From NCBI RefSeq assembly GCF_001021045.1, contig NZ_CP011545.1, forward strand, positions 186,001 through 250,000: a DNA stretch of 64,000 nucleotides. Reading direction: 5' to 3'. Position 1 is the first letter of the stretch. Each line of letters begins with the position of its first letter. Source of the DNA: Corynebacterium testudinoris. GTDB lineage: Bacteria; Actinomycetota; Actinomycetes; Mycobacteriales; Mycobacteriaceae. The notes under the pieces are model-generated. The model was not told where the DNA came from, did no database searches, and worked only from the letters and a program-made list of their open reading frames with translations. Shown one piece after another: positions 1 through 8,715 of this stretch. The position numbers and the translations under genes are program-made.

Positions 1-2319
1 ATCGAGGCTATTTCAACGCTGCAGGACAACTTCCCGGACGCCGGCAACCCGGCGAACGCGGCCTCCGTCAACGTGGTGTTCGTCGCCCCCGAGGGGGAAG
101 AACTGGCGGCGCCGGAGAACTCCGCGGCGATTGACACGGTGGTGACCTACATCCGGGACAACCTCCACGACATCTCCAATGACCAACGCTTTGGCAACCC
201 CGTCGTGCTCTCACCGGCCCTGGAAGCCGGAGTGGTGGAGCAGATGACCCAGCAGGGCCTGCCGGAGGAGATGGCCCGCCAGGACGCGGCAAATCTGCGG
301 ATGATCTCGCCCGATGGCCGCATCGGCTACACCACGTTTGACATCGACGTGCCCTCGTCGATGGATGTCACCCAGGAACACCGCGACGTGGTCAACCACG
401 CGATGGATCTGGGCCGCGAGCAGGGCCTCGAGGTCGAGGCGGGTGGCGCGGGTTTCGGTGACCCGATCAGTGTGAAAACGACAAGCGAGCTCATTGGCCT
501 CGCCATCGCCTTCGTGGTCCTCATCTTCACGTTCGGTTCGCTCGTTGCCGCCGGGCTGCCGCTGCTCACCGCGGTCATCGGAGTTGGCATCGGTGCCCTC
601 GTCATCGTCGGGGCGACCCGCTTCGTGGAGCTCAATGACATCACCCCGGTGCTCGCGGTCATGATCGGCCTGGCCGTTGGCATCGACTACGCGCTGTTTA
701 TTCTCTCCCGCTATCGGGCGGAACGAGAACGCATGCCCGCCGATGAGGCCGCAGGAATGGCGGTGGGCACCGCCGGTTCTGCCGTGGTCTTCGCCGGGGC
801 GACGGTCATTATCGCGCTGGCGGCGCTGACCATCGTCAACATTGGCTTCCTCACCGCCATGGGACTGTCCGCGGCCTTCACCGTCCTCGTGGCAGTGCTG
901 GTGGCGCTCACCTTCATCCCGGCCCTGCTCGGTGTGCTGGGGGACCGGACGTTCAAGGGCCGCATCCCCGGCGTGGCGGGCAACCCGATGCGCAAGGGCA
1001 AGCGCCGTCCCGTCCGCCGCACGCTGGGCAACCGCTGGGTCAGCTTCGTCCGCCGCGCACCCGGCCTCGTCATGGCCGTGGTCGTGCTCGGGCTCGGTGC
1101 GCTCAGCGCCCCGGTGCTCAACATGGAGCTGTCGCTGCCCTCGGATTCCACCTCCAACCTCGACACCACCCAGCGCAAGTCCGCCGATCTCATGGCGGAG
1201 GGCTTTGGCCCGGGTATCAACGCGCCCTTCCTCGTCATCGTCGATGCCCACGACGTCAACCCGGATTCCGCGGCCCTGGAACCCCTGGTCCGCGCCCAGA
1301 CCTCCTTGGCGGAAGCCAATGGTGAGGTCGTTGATCGGGAGAAAGCCGCAGCGTCGAGCTCGTTCCTGTACACGGTGGGACAGCTCAAGAGCGTTGGTGG
1401 CGTCAAGCACGCGCAGATCGTCGGCGTGAACGACGACTCCACCGCAGCGCAGGTCATGGTGACACCTGTGACCGGCCCGGACGAGCAGTACACAACCGAG
1501 GTCTCTCATGCCCTGCGTGCCCAAAGCGCAGAGATTTCCGATGCCACGGGAGTGAAGATCGGCATGACCGGCCTCACCGCGGTGCAGATGGACATCACCG
1601 AACGGCTCTCCGGCGCGATGCCGATCTACCTTGCCATCGTCGTCGGGCTGGCCATCTTCCTCTTGTTTGCCGTCTTCCGTTCGGTCCTCGTACCCATCGT
1701 CGCGGGCTTGGGCTTCTTGCTCTCCGTCGGTGCGGCCTTCGGCGTGACCGTCCTCGTGTGGCAGCAGGGCCTGTGGGGCCTGGTCAACACCCCCGCCCCG
1801 CTGATCTCCTTCATGCCAATCTTCCTCATCGGTGTCACCTTCGGCCTGGCCATGGATTACCAAGTCTTCCTGGTCACCCGCATGCGCGAGCACTACATCA
1901 CCCTGCGCGAGCGGGCCGAAAAAGCCGGGGACACGGATGTCCCGCTGCGGTCACTGCGCCTCGACGCGGTCGAAGAGTCCACCATCGTGGGCTTCACCCG
2001 CGGTGCCCGCGTGGTCACCGCCGCCGCGCTCATCATGATCGCCGTGTTCATCGCGTTTATTGATCAGCCCTTGCCCTTCATCCAGATCTTCGGCTTCGCC
2101 CTCGGTTTCGGCGTGCTTTTTGATGCCTTCTTTATCCGCATGTCGCTCGTCCCCGCCACCATGTTCCTCATGGGTAGCGCCACGTGGTGGATCCCCAAGT
2201 GGCTGGACCGACTCATCCCCCGGCTCGATATCGAAGGCACGGAATTGGAAAAGGAGTGGGAGGCCCGCCACGCTGCGGAGATGGCCCACCGCAAAGAGAT
2301 GGATAAGGTGACCTCATGA
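1..2319 (+). CDS. MMPL/RND-type transporter, 5' truncated
   Basis: The reading frame is open from the first base, so the true start lies outside the window and at least 773 codons are present. The protein has the MMPL layout: clusters of hydrophobic segments around bases 490-950 and 1620-2180, separated by a soluble domain. The motif GIDYALFILSRYRAERE follows one helix, and its counterpart GLAMDYQVFLVTRMRE follows the matching helix of the second half; both are typical of MMPL proteins. In mycolic-acid bacteria this family exports lipids or other envelope compounds using the proton motive force; the substrate here cannot be told. The stop overlaps the tgt start (ATGA), so the two are probably translationally coupled. 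Confidence 0.9.
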   Translation: MEAISTLQDNFPDAGNPANAASVNVVFVAPEGEELAAPENSAAIDTVVTYIRDNLHDISNDQRFGNPVVLSPALEAGVVEQMTQQGLPEEMARQDAANLRMISPDGRIGYTTFDIDVPSSMDVTQEHRDVVNHAMDLGREQGLEVEAGGAGFGDPISVKTTSELIGLAIAFVVLIFTFGSLVAAGLPLLTAVIGVGIGALVIVGATRFVELNDITPVLAVMIGLAVGIDYALFILSRYRAERERMPADEAAGMAVGTAGSAVVFAGATVIIALAALTIVNIGFLTAMGLSAAFTVLVAVLVALTFIPALLGVLGDRTFKGRIPGVAGNPMRKGKRRPVRRTLGNRWVSFVRRAPGLVMAVVVLGLGALSAPVLNMELSLPSDSTSNLDTTQRKSADLMAEGFGPGINAPFLVIVDAHDVNPDSAALEPLVRAQTSLAEANGEVVDREKAAASSSFLYTVGQLKSVGGVKHAQIVGVNDDSTAAQVMVTPVTGPDEQYTTEVSHALRAQSAEISDATGVKIGMTGLTAVQMDITERLSGAMPIYLAIVVGLAIFLLFAVFRSVLVPIVAGLGFLLSVGAAFGVTVLVWQQGLWGLVNTPAPLISFMPIFLIGVTFGLAMDYQVFLVTRMREHYITLRERAEKAGDTDVPLRSLRLDAVEESTIVGFTRGARVVTAAALIMIAVFIAFIDQPLPFIQIFGFALGFGVLFDAFFIRMSLVPATMFLMGSATWWIPKWLDRLIPRLDIEGTELEKEWEARHAAEMAHRKEMDKVTS

Positions 2320-3572
2320 GCACTTCAGGTTTGACCTTTGAGGTTGGCACGCAATTGGCGGATGCCGGCACGGGTGGGCGCCACGGCCGCACCGGCGTCA
2401 TCCACACCCCCCACGGAGATATCCAGACGCCCGCGTTCATCCCGGTTGCCACCAAGGCGACCGTGAAAACGTTGACCCCGGAGCAGATCCGTCTCACGGG
2501 GGCGCAGGCGATCTTGTCTAACGCGTATCACCTGTACCTGCAGCCGGGCGCCGACATTGTGGACGAGGCCGGGGGAGTGGCCGCCTTTGAAAACTGGCAC
2601 GGCCCGACCTACACCGACTCCGGCGGATTCCAAGTGATGAGCCAGGGCGTGGGCTTCCAAAAAACGCTCACCATGGAGGCTGCCGAGGGCAAGCACCACA
2701 CCCGCAACAAACCAAACCTCGCCCGGGTCGATGAGGACGGCGTGGACTTCACCAGTTTCCGGGATGGCTCGAAGCACCGGTTCACCCCGGAGATTTCCAT
2801 GCAGATCCAGCACCAGCTGGGCGCCGACATCATCTTCGCCTTCGATGAGCTGACCACGCTCATGGATACCCGCTCCTACCAGGAATCCAGCGTCGAGCGC
2901 ACCCATCGCTGGGCGCAGCGCTGCCTGGATGAGCATGATCGCCTGACCACTGAGCGCGCCAATAAACCCCTGCAGTCGCTGTGGGGAGTGGTCCAGGGCG
3001 CCCAGTATGAGGATCTGCGCCGCCAAGCCACCCGCGGCCTCGTCGAGCTGTCCGAGCGGGCGGAGGCCGAGGGGCGCCGGGGCTTCGGCGGCTACGGCAT
3101 TGGCGGTGCGTTGGAGAAGAACAACCTTGGCACCATCGTCGGCTGGGTCTGTGATGAGCTGCCCGTCGATCGTCCCCGCCACCTTCTGGGGATCTCGGAG
3201 CCGGATGACCTGTTCATGGCTGTTGAGGCCGGCGCGGATACCTTCGATTGTGTCGCCCCCACCCGCTTGGGCCGCCGCGGAGGCGTGTACACCCTCGATG
3301 GCCGATTGAACCTCATGGGCGCGAAGTTCCGCCGCGATTTCAGCGGTGTCGACGAGGAGTTCGGCGGGTACGTCTCAGAGAACTACTCCCGCGTGTACAT
3401 CCACCATTTGCTGCGGGCGAAGGAGTTCCTCGCGGGCACGCTGTGCACGATCCACAACTTGGAGTTCATGGTGCGCCTGGTGGATAACATTCGAGCTGCC
3501 ATCGACAACGGTGACTTTGAGGCTTATCGCGATGAGTTCTTGGGACGCTACTACGCTTCCAGCCAGTCCTAG
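2316..3572 (+). CDS. tgt: tRNA-guanine (queuine) transglycosylase, zinc site lost
   Basis: Tgt swaps guanine 34 of GUN-anticodon tRNAs for a queuosine precursor or queuine. The 418-residue length is near normal. The general-base Asp is in DSGGFQVMSQG (D101) and the nucleophile in FDCVAPTR (D311); the C-terminal NYSRVYIHHLLRAKEFLAGTL and HN motifs are clear. Oddly, the family's zinc motif CxCxxC is replaced: the three positions are F349, G351 and S354, while the fourth ligand H380 is kept. The start overlaps the MMPL stop. A possible precursor transporter and gluQRS lie downstream, which supports a role in queuosine salvage. Whether the enzyme is active without zinc is not known from sequence. 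Confidence 0.93.
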   Translation: MSTSGLTFEVGTQLADAGTGGRHGRTGVIHTPHGDIQTPAFIPVATKATVKTLTPEQIRLTGAQAILSNAYHLYLQPGADIVDEAGGVAAFENWHGPTYTDSGGFQVMSQGVGFQKTLTMEAAEGKHHTRNKPNLARVDEDGVDFTSFRDGSKHRFTPEISMQIQHQLGADIIFAFDELTTLMDTRSYQESSVERTHRWAQRCLDEHDRLTTERANKPLQSLWGVVQGAQYEDLRRQATRGLVELSERAEAEGRRGFGGYGIGGALEKNNLGTIVGWVCDELPVDRPRHLLGISEPDDLFMAVEAGADTFDCVAPTRLGRRGGVYTLDGRLNLMGAKFRRDFSGVDEEFGGYVSENYSRVYIHHLLRAKEFLAGTLCTIHNLEFMVRLVDNIRAAIDNGDFEAYRDEFLGRYYASSQS

Positions 3573-3587
3573 AAGCTAGACCTAGAG

Positions 3588-4613
3588 ATGCGTAATCGCC
3601 CCCGCCTGGCGTGGCTGCGCCTGGGTTGGCCGATCCGGGATGATGAGCTGGCTCTGGCCCTGGGAAAATTCCGGGTGGCTATCCTCCAGCCGACGGAGCG
3701 CGCCGCCGCCGAGGCACTCAAGGCCGCTGATCCGAACATCACGGTGCTGGCCTATAAGTGCCTGTCCTCGGTGCGTACCTATGAGCAGGGTCCGATCTAC
3801 TCCTGCGGGATCAGCCCGGCCCAGGCACAGCGGTTGGGCACCGCCGCTGGGGTTCCAGAGTGGAATGGCTATCCGGGGCACGTGCAGCAACAAGTGTGGT
3901 CGCCGGTCTACCAGCAGGCGTGGGTGGACACCGTGGTCACCGAGATCGCCTCTTCCCCCTTCGATGGGGTGATGGCGGATAACGATGTTTACGCCGACTA
4001 CTACGGCCATGGTCTCGACATGACTATCATCCGCGATGGTTTGGATGAGCTCGTCGCCCGGGCGGGCACGGCACTCAATGAGGCGGGCAAGATCCTCGTT
4101 CCCAATATCACCGGCTCCATTTTGGAGAAAGGTCGCTGGGCCAGGCATGCGGCCTACGGTGGTGGTCTGGAGGAATGCTGGTTCGGCTGGGGCGTCGAGC
4201 CTGATCAACGGCTCTTTTTGCCGGGCTGCCTGCGCCAGGTCATGGAGATGAATCAGGACTCACTCACCATCGCGCGGGTGCCGGGCACTAACCGTCCCGA
4301 TGATCCATTCTTGGAGTTCGCGTGGGCGGCGGCGTGGGTATTCTTCCCCGACCGCGACATTGCGGTCACCGCCACCGCGCCCGATGGGCACGATGTCGTG
4401 CCATTGCTTATCGACGTCGACCTAGGCCCCGCCATCAGCCCCGTCGAGCGGGCGGGCGACATCTTTTACCGCCAACTGGCGGAAGGGGAGGCGGCGGTCA
4501 ACCTCGGCGATCGCGCTTCTTCAGTGCAGGTCGGCGGGCGTGAGCTGAGGCTCGCGCCGCGCCGCGGAGTGGTCGTGCCTAGTAGTGCTCGCGCTTTTTC
4601 ACCCAGCCGATGA
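3588..4613 (+). CDS. Putative TIM-barrel glycoside hydrolase-like protein (GHL15 type)
   Basis: A 341-residue soluble protein without signal peptide or membrane segment. It resembles the hypothetical glycosyl hydrolase family 15 group (GHL15), a TIM-barrel family without known activity; I recall this from general pattern rather than a search. Acidic residues in FDGVMADNDVYADYYG (around residues 123-139) would fit a barrel active site. It starts 15 bases after tgt on the same strand, so it is probably co-transcribed. Its last 35 bases overlap the 3' end of the convergent transporter gene. Position inside a queuosine locus is suggestive, but a role there is inference only. Confidence 0.6.
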   Translation: MRNRPRLAWLRLGWPIRDDELALALGKFRVAILQPTERAAAEALKAADPNITVLAYKCLSSVRTYEQGPIYSCGISPAQAQRLGTAAGVPEWNGYPGHVQQQVWSPVYQQAWVDTVVTEIASSPFDGVMADNDVYADYYGHGLDMTIIRDGLDELVARAGTALNEAGKILVPNITGSILEKGRWARHAAYGGGLEECWFGWGVEPDQRLFLPGCLRQVMEMNQDSLTIARVPGTNRPDDPFLEFAWAAAWVFFPDRDIAVTATAPDGHDVVPLLIDVDLGPAISPVERAGDIFYRQLAEGEAAVNLGDRASSVQVGGRELRLAPRRGVVVPSSARAFSPSR

Positions 4614-5286
4614 CCAGGTACGTCACGGGGAGCAGGACCACTTCGATGAGGGTCTTCCATACGAAGCCCACGATGACGAAGTTGGCTAGTTCGGGCAGGG
4701 TGGTGATGCCGATGACGGGGGCGGCGATGAGGCAAAACAGCAGGGTGTCGCCGAATTCGCCGACGACCGTCGATCCGATGAGTCGCGCCCATAGGGATTT
4801 CTCGCCCGTGCGCTTTTTCATCGCGACCAGGACCCATGAATTGAGCAATTGGCCGACGAGGTAGCCGGCCAGAGAGGCCAGGACGATTTGGGGGACGAGT
4901 CCGAGGACGTAGGCGAATTGTTCCTGGCCTTCGTAGAACTCGGCCGGGGGGAGCCAGATGGCGATGTAGAAGGAGACGACCGCGAGGATGGTCACGCCGA
5001 AGCCGGTGAAAATGGCGCGCCGGGCGGCTTTGAATCCGTAGCATTCGCTGAGCACGTCGCCGAGGATGTAGGCGACGGGGAAGAGGAAGAAGGCGCCGTC
5101 GGTAATCAGCGGTCCAATGGACACGCCCTTGGTGGCGAGGATGTTGGAGATGAGGAACACCGCGACGAACAAGGCCACGATGACGGGGTATACCGAGTTG
5201 TGGATGGGAATGAAACGAGCTTTGCCGGACGCCGAGGACTCTTCTAGAGCCGTAGCGGCGCCCTGCCCAGGTTGAGGAATTGTCAT
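4579..5286 (-). CDS. Queuosine precursor transporter (YhhQ/VUT family)
   Basis: An integral membrane protein of 235 residues with about six hydrophobic segments. YhhQ family features include the early stretch [31 protein letters not shown], and the acidic GEFGDTLLF segment. YhhQ imports preQ0/preQ1 or queuine. A longer frame is open upstream, but I chose the ATG at 5286: a TAGGAT hexamer lies at 5294-5299 on this strand, seven bases upstream, giving a leaderless transcript. That hexamer overlaps the -10 of the divergent gluQRS. With tgt and gluQRS beside it, queuosine salvage is the natural role. Confidence 0.85.
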   Translation of the reverse strand: MTIPQPGQGAATALEESSASGKARFIPIHNSVYPVIVALFVAVFLISNILATKGVSIGPLITDGAFFLFPVAYILGDVLSECYGFKAARRAIFTGFGVTILAVVSFYIAIWLPPAEFYEGQEQFAYVLGLVPQIVLASLAGYLVGQLLNSWVLVAMKKRTGEKSLWARLIGSTVVGEFGDTLLFCLIAAPVIGITTLPELANFVIVGFVWKTLIEVVLLPVTYLVIGWVKKREHY

Positions 5287-5292
5287 GGCCGT

Positions 5293-5299
5293 TATCCTA
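5293..5299. promoter_or_regulatory. Overlapping divergent -10 elements for gluQRS and the yhhQ-like gene
   Basis: The seven bases TATCCTA contain TATCCT for rightward transcription (seven bases before the ATG at 5306) and, on the other strand, TAGGAT for leftward transcription (seven bases before the ATG at 5286). Both match the corynebacterial TANNNT -10 and both would give leaderless mRNAs. RNA polymerase could not occupy both at once. Confidence 0.6.
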
Positions 5300-5305
5300 G
5301 GGCCC

Positions 5306-6202
5306 ATGACTGGCGCCGGACGATACGCACCCTCCCCGAGCGGGGATCTCCACTTTGGGAACCTGCGCACCGCTCTCATCGCGTGGCTGTTCGCGCGCCA
5401 TTCCGGGCGGTCGTTCCTCCTGCGCGTTGAGGATATCGACACCGGCCGTTCCTCCCTCGAATCCGCCCACCGCCAGATCGAGGACCTGCTCACCCTCGGC
5501 CTCACCTTCGACGGCGACATTCTCTATCAGTCCTCGCGCTCCGAGGCTTACGCCGCCGCCCTCGAGCAGTTGCCCGTCTATGAGTGTTACTGCTCGCGCA
5601 AAGACATCCAGGAGGCCTCCCGGGCGCCGCACGCCATTCCGGGTAGCTATCCCGGTACCTGCCGATTGCTTTCCGACGCCGCCCGTGCCCAACGCCGCGC
5701 CGACCTCGCCGCGCAGGGCCGCGTCCCGGCCCTGCGCTTGCGCGCAGAGACCACTTCCTTCACCATCCATGATTTCTACCGTGGGGCCTACACCGGCGAC
5801 GTCGATGATTTTGTTCTGCGCCGCGGCGGCCAGGAACCCGGGTGGGCATACAACCTGGCCGTCGTCGTCGACGATGGTTTCCAGGGCGTCGATCAGGTCG
5901 TGCGCGGCGACGACCTCCTGTCCAGCGCCCCCCGCCAGGCTTACCTCGCCAGCCTCCTTGGCCTCCCGGTGCCGGCGTACTCCCATGTCCCGCTGGTGCT
6001 TGGGCCCACGGGGAAGCGCCTGGCCAAGCGTGACGGAGCGGTGACGCTCCGGGAAATGCTCGTTGACCACTCTGTGCCCGATGTTGTCGGCCGCTTGGCG
6101 ACGACCCTGGGGTACCCGGGCGTCGACGAGCTTTCACAACTTCTCGAGGTTTTTGATCCCGAGGAACTCCCCAGAGACGAAATTATTTGGCACGGCAATT
6201 AA
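5306..6202 (+). CDS. gluQRS: Glutamyl-queuosine tRNA(Asp) synthetase
   Basis: A paralogue of the glutamyl-tRNA synthetase catalytic core (298 residues) without the anticodon-binding domain; it attaches glutamate to the queuosine of tRNA(Asp). Seen: the ATP motif [12 protein letters not shown] (HIGH class), the zinc-site region with CYC at the start of YECYCSRKD and a later Cys in GTCR, and the KMSKS-like KRLAKRDGA. An upstream in-frame ATG exists at 5285, but 5306 fits the alignment start and has a -10 (TATCCT) seven bases before it. The last codons and following bases become AT-rich. Confidence 0.93.
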   Translation: MTGAGRYAPSPSGDLHFGNLRTALIAWLFARHSGRSFLLRVEDIDTGRSSLESAHRQIEDLLTLGLTFDGDILYQSSRSEAYAAALEQLPVYECYCSRKDIQEASRAPHAIPGSYPGTCRLLSDAARAQRRADLAAQGRVPALRLRAETTSFTIHDFYRGAYTGDVDDFVLRRGGQEPGWAYNLAVVVDDGFQGVDQVVRGDDLLSSAPRQAYLASLLGLPVPAYSHVPLVLGPTGKRLAKRDGAVTLREMLVDHSVPDVVGRLATTLGYPGVDELSQLLEVFDPEELPRDEIIWHGN

Positions 6203-6215
6203 ATATACATTGGCC

Positions 6216-6244
6216 TTGCGACTTCCAATGTCATCGATAATAAT
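6216..6244 (+). promoter_or_regulatory. Probable promoter of the secreted surface protein gene
   Basis: TTGCGA at 6216-6221 is followed after 16-17 bases by TAATAAT in an AT-rich stretch. A ribosome site (GAAAGG) then precedes the ATG at 6284. Confidence 0.5.
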
Positions 6245-6283
6245 AATTTTTTAAATAGTTACTTATCGAAAGGTTCTAGGCCT

Positions 6284-7609
6284 ATGTTCATAAAGCGCAT
6301 CACCGCCGTGACGGCGGCGCTCGCGATCGGGGTGGCCTCTGCGGTCACCGCGCCGATCGCCTCCGCTGATCCAGTCGGTGCCACCCCCGGTACCTGTGAT
6401 ATCAGCCTGACGTCGACGTCGATCAACCCGACCTCCGCCGGTGGTCAGAATGCCAAATCAGTATCTCGACTGGTCACCATCGGTGTGCAAAACCACACCT
6501 CGGGCAACCGCTCCAACTTCCGGCCCTTCGTGAAGGTCTTCAACCTCGACCGATGGATGACGGACAGCACGATCGATTTCACGCATGAGGGACCTGCGGG
6601 AACGTACACCGTGAGCGCAGATACCAATATCCCGCGCAGCCAGTTCACGTTGCCCATCGACTCCTCATTCCCAGTGGAAAATGTCGATACCTCGACTGGC
6701 AATTTCACCTCCAATCTTGGCGACTTCAACGCCATCACCCCCGGGTGGGGCGGAAGCGCAGCCGTTTGGTACTCGGACGGCCCCAACGGCACCCTGGTCG
6801 ACGGAGTCACTGCCACCGGAACGCTCAACTTCCACACCACGGTCCTTCCCTACGCCGGGGAGAACAACGACTGCCAGACAATGGGCATCGACTCGGCCGG
6901 CGTGAAGAACATCGCAGCCGACGGAAAGTCCTATGACTCCGGCGTGGATGTAACCAAGGGGGCCGCCGACGACTACTCCCGCATGGAGGGCACCGTCTTC
7001 CTCCCGGGTTCAGATACCCCGATCGAGGGCGCCACCGCCACCGTCGATAGCCAGGGCAACGTTCGGATCACCCTGCCCGCCGACCTGGATGTGGACGTCA
7101 CGGAAGTCCAGGTCCAGATGAACGCCAAGCCACGTGAGGGCCTCCCCGCGGGCGTATCCGCTAAGTACCTCGAAAACAACAAGGTTGGTGAACTCTTCAC
7201 CGTACCGATTGGTGAGGTTGAGCCGGATCCAGTAACTCCGGGTGGCTCTTCCGACGGCAAGTGCGTTGCCACTGCCGCGGGCATCGGTCTGCCACTCTTG
7301 CTGCTCATTCCGCTGGCCATGGGCGATCAGCTGAACATTCCTGGCCTGTCGCAGCTCACGCAGCAGGCGCAGAAGGCCGTTCAAGATGCCAACACCCAGC
7401 TACAGCGGGGTCTGGGCATCGAGAACCCCGAGATCATGCGCCTGGTTGATCAGATCAACCAGCAGATCGGCCCGGACGGTCGTCGCATTGCCGGAGGCGT
7501 CGGCGCGGCCGCGCTAATCCTGCTGGCACTGGGCTTGGTGTCCGATGCCTGTGGTTCTGGTAGCTCCGGAAGCTCGGGGAGCTCACTGAGCTCCACTGAC
7601 AGCGAATAA
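6284..7609 (+). CDS. Secreted corynebacterial surface protein with non-LPXTG C-terminal module
   Basis: A 441-residue protein with a clear Sec signal peptide (basic MFIKR, hydrophobic core, cleavage near ASA-DP around residue 29). The middle is polar and unrecognised. From about residue 325 comes a module: one Cys, a hydrophobic stretch (GIGLPLLLLIPLAM), an amphipathic Gln/Asn-rich region containing LNIPGL and a QINQQI stretch, a second hydrophobic stretch ending in a Cys, then a Gly/Ser tail. The same module ends the protein at 31420-33303. There is no LPXTG motif. A strong terminator follows. The function is unknown; cell-surface attachment is inferred. Confidence 0.8.
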   Translation: MFIKRITAVTAALAIGVASAVTAPIASADPVGATPGTCDISLTSTSINPTSAGGQNAKSVSRLVTIGVQNHTSGNRSNFRPFVKVFNLDRWMTDSTIDFTHEGPAGTYTVSADTNIPRSQFTLPIDSSFPVENVDTSTGNFTSNLGDFNAITPGWGGSAAVWYSDGPNGTLVDGVTATGTLNFHTTVLPYAGENNDCQTMGIDSAGVKNIAADGKSYDSGVDVTKGAADDYSRMEGTVFLPGSDTPIEGATATVDSQGNVRITLPADLDVDVTEVQVQMNAKPREGLPAGVSAKYLENNKVGELFTVPIGEVEPDPVTPGGSSDGKCVATAAGIGLPLLLLIPLAMGDQLNIPGLSQLTQQAQKAVQDANTQLQRGLGIENPEIMRLVDQINQQIGPDGRRIAGGVGAAALILLALGLVSDACGSGSSGSSGSSLSSTDSE

Positions 7610-7617
7610 GCTCAACC

Positions 7618-7650
7618 AAAAATGCACCCTCCGAGGAGGGTGCATTTTTC
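7618..7650 (+). terminator. Rho-independent terminator after the surface protein gene
   Basis: The arms AATGCACCCTCC and GGAGGGTGCATT pair around a short loop and are followed by a T run. It also faces the end of the convergent gene at 7687. Confidence 0.9.
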
Positions 7651-7686
7651 TTGGTCTAAGACTGCTTTCGCTTGGAGAATGAGCTA

Positions 7687-8301
7687 CTAGCGAAACTCGA
7701 ACTCGAGCTCCGCCTCGCGGCTAACTCCCCTGACGATCCCCGAATAGAAGTTCTTCGCCTGGTCTTGCAGGAGAGCTCGGTTCTCATCGATCTGCGCATT
7801 CATGGCATCCTCGCTGAGGATCCGGGAGATCATCTCGGAGGTATCGATCTCCGGAGTGATCCAGCTGATCACGCCATTGTTCTCGATGGCGGTCTTGAAC
7901 TGCACGTTGTCGTGGCCAATGAAGATGAAGGCGGGGATAGAGATCAAGAACTGGTTCTCTCCCTTCTCCTCAATGGTCACATCGCGGCCTTCAATGCCGA
8001 GCTTTGCGCGGTAGTTGTACTGCACGAACTGTGTGCGTCCGGTCCCATAAATGTTCCTGCCCAGCCAGTTCGTCTGGGCCCTTTCCTCGGCGAGCCCTTG
8101 GGTGCTGGTGCCGAGCAAGACAACCTGCTCCTGGCGCTCGATGGCAGTGATGACCTTTGTGTTGTTCGACTCGGTGACGGTCTCCAGTTCAATGGCTTTC
8201 CCGAAGTCGGGAATGAACTTAAGAGCCACTACTAGCACACCTGCGATAATCGCCACCGTGATGATGACGGAAACGAGGATAATCCTGATTGTTTTGGTCA
8301 T
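7687..8301 (-). CDS. Membrane-anchored hypothetical protein
   Basis: The chosen ATG gives 204 residues: a short basic start (MTKTIR), one long membrane segment (about residues 5-30) and an exported polar domain of mixed alpha/beta character. A longer frame adds 15 unlikely residues. I do not recognise the family with confidence; the overall look, with GTSTQGL and a paired-strand region, is like single-pass DUF4230-type proteins, but that is a guess. It converges on the surface protein gene, and its upstream region contains a 15-base palindrome at 8420-8434. Confidence 0.6.
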   Translation of the reverse strand: MTKTIRIILVSVIITVAIIAGVLVVALKFIPDFGKAIELETVTESNNTKVITAIERQEQVVLLGTSTQGLAEERAQTNWLGRNIYGTGRTQFVQYNYRAKLGIEGRDVTIEEKGENQFLISIPAFIFIGHDNVQFKTAIENNGVISWITPEIDTSEMISRILSEDAMNAQIDENRALLQDQAKNFYSGIVRGVSREAELEFEFR

Positions 8302-8715
8302 GCTCTCAGCAATCTCTCGGCACCTCACCGCAGATGCCTGCACCATGCTCTAAATGCTGGAGCGTCAACCTTGCGACGGGTGGAAATAACGTGACGTCAT
8401 CAGGTTATCCCAAGGTTTCGAGTATTGAATACTCAGAATGTGGACATTACCCCTCCCCTTACCCCTCGGGGCAGAGATGCTTACTCGTGATCGCGACGCC
8501 CTCCTCGCGACTTTTGGGCCCACCGGCGGAGGCGACCTGGGAATTCGCTGGCGCCAAGGCCCGAAAATCACGTTCCGGTCGCGATCAGGGGGTCGCGATC
8601 AGAGTGTGAAGCGACAGCGTCTGTTCGGGCTGCGGTTTTTTGCACAACTGAAAGGCAGATCAGCTCAGGCTCAGTTCACGTCTAGCTGCCGGTTATTCAG
8701 CGCAACCAGGCTCAG
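8302..8715. other. Stretch without a convincing gene
   Basis: Short open frames exist here, but none has a ribosome site or a recognisable product. The only structure I note is the palindrome GAGTATTGAATACTC at 8420-8434 and a near-direct repeat of GTCGCGATCAG near 8577-8602. Confidence 0.5.
8420..8434. promoter_or_regulatory. 15-base perfect palindrome, possible operator
   Basis: GAGTATTGAATACTC is perfectly self-complementary around the central base. It lies about 120 bases upstream of the leftward hypothetical gene that starts at 8301. No regulator can be assigned. Confidence 0.3.

Noticed and set aside
211..1893. Long open frame opposite the MMPL gene
   Set aside because: His/Asp/Arg-rich composition typical of antisense shadows in high-GC DNA; no ribosome site and no motifs.
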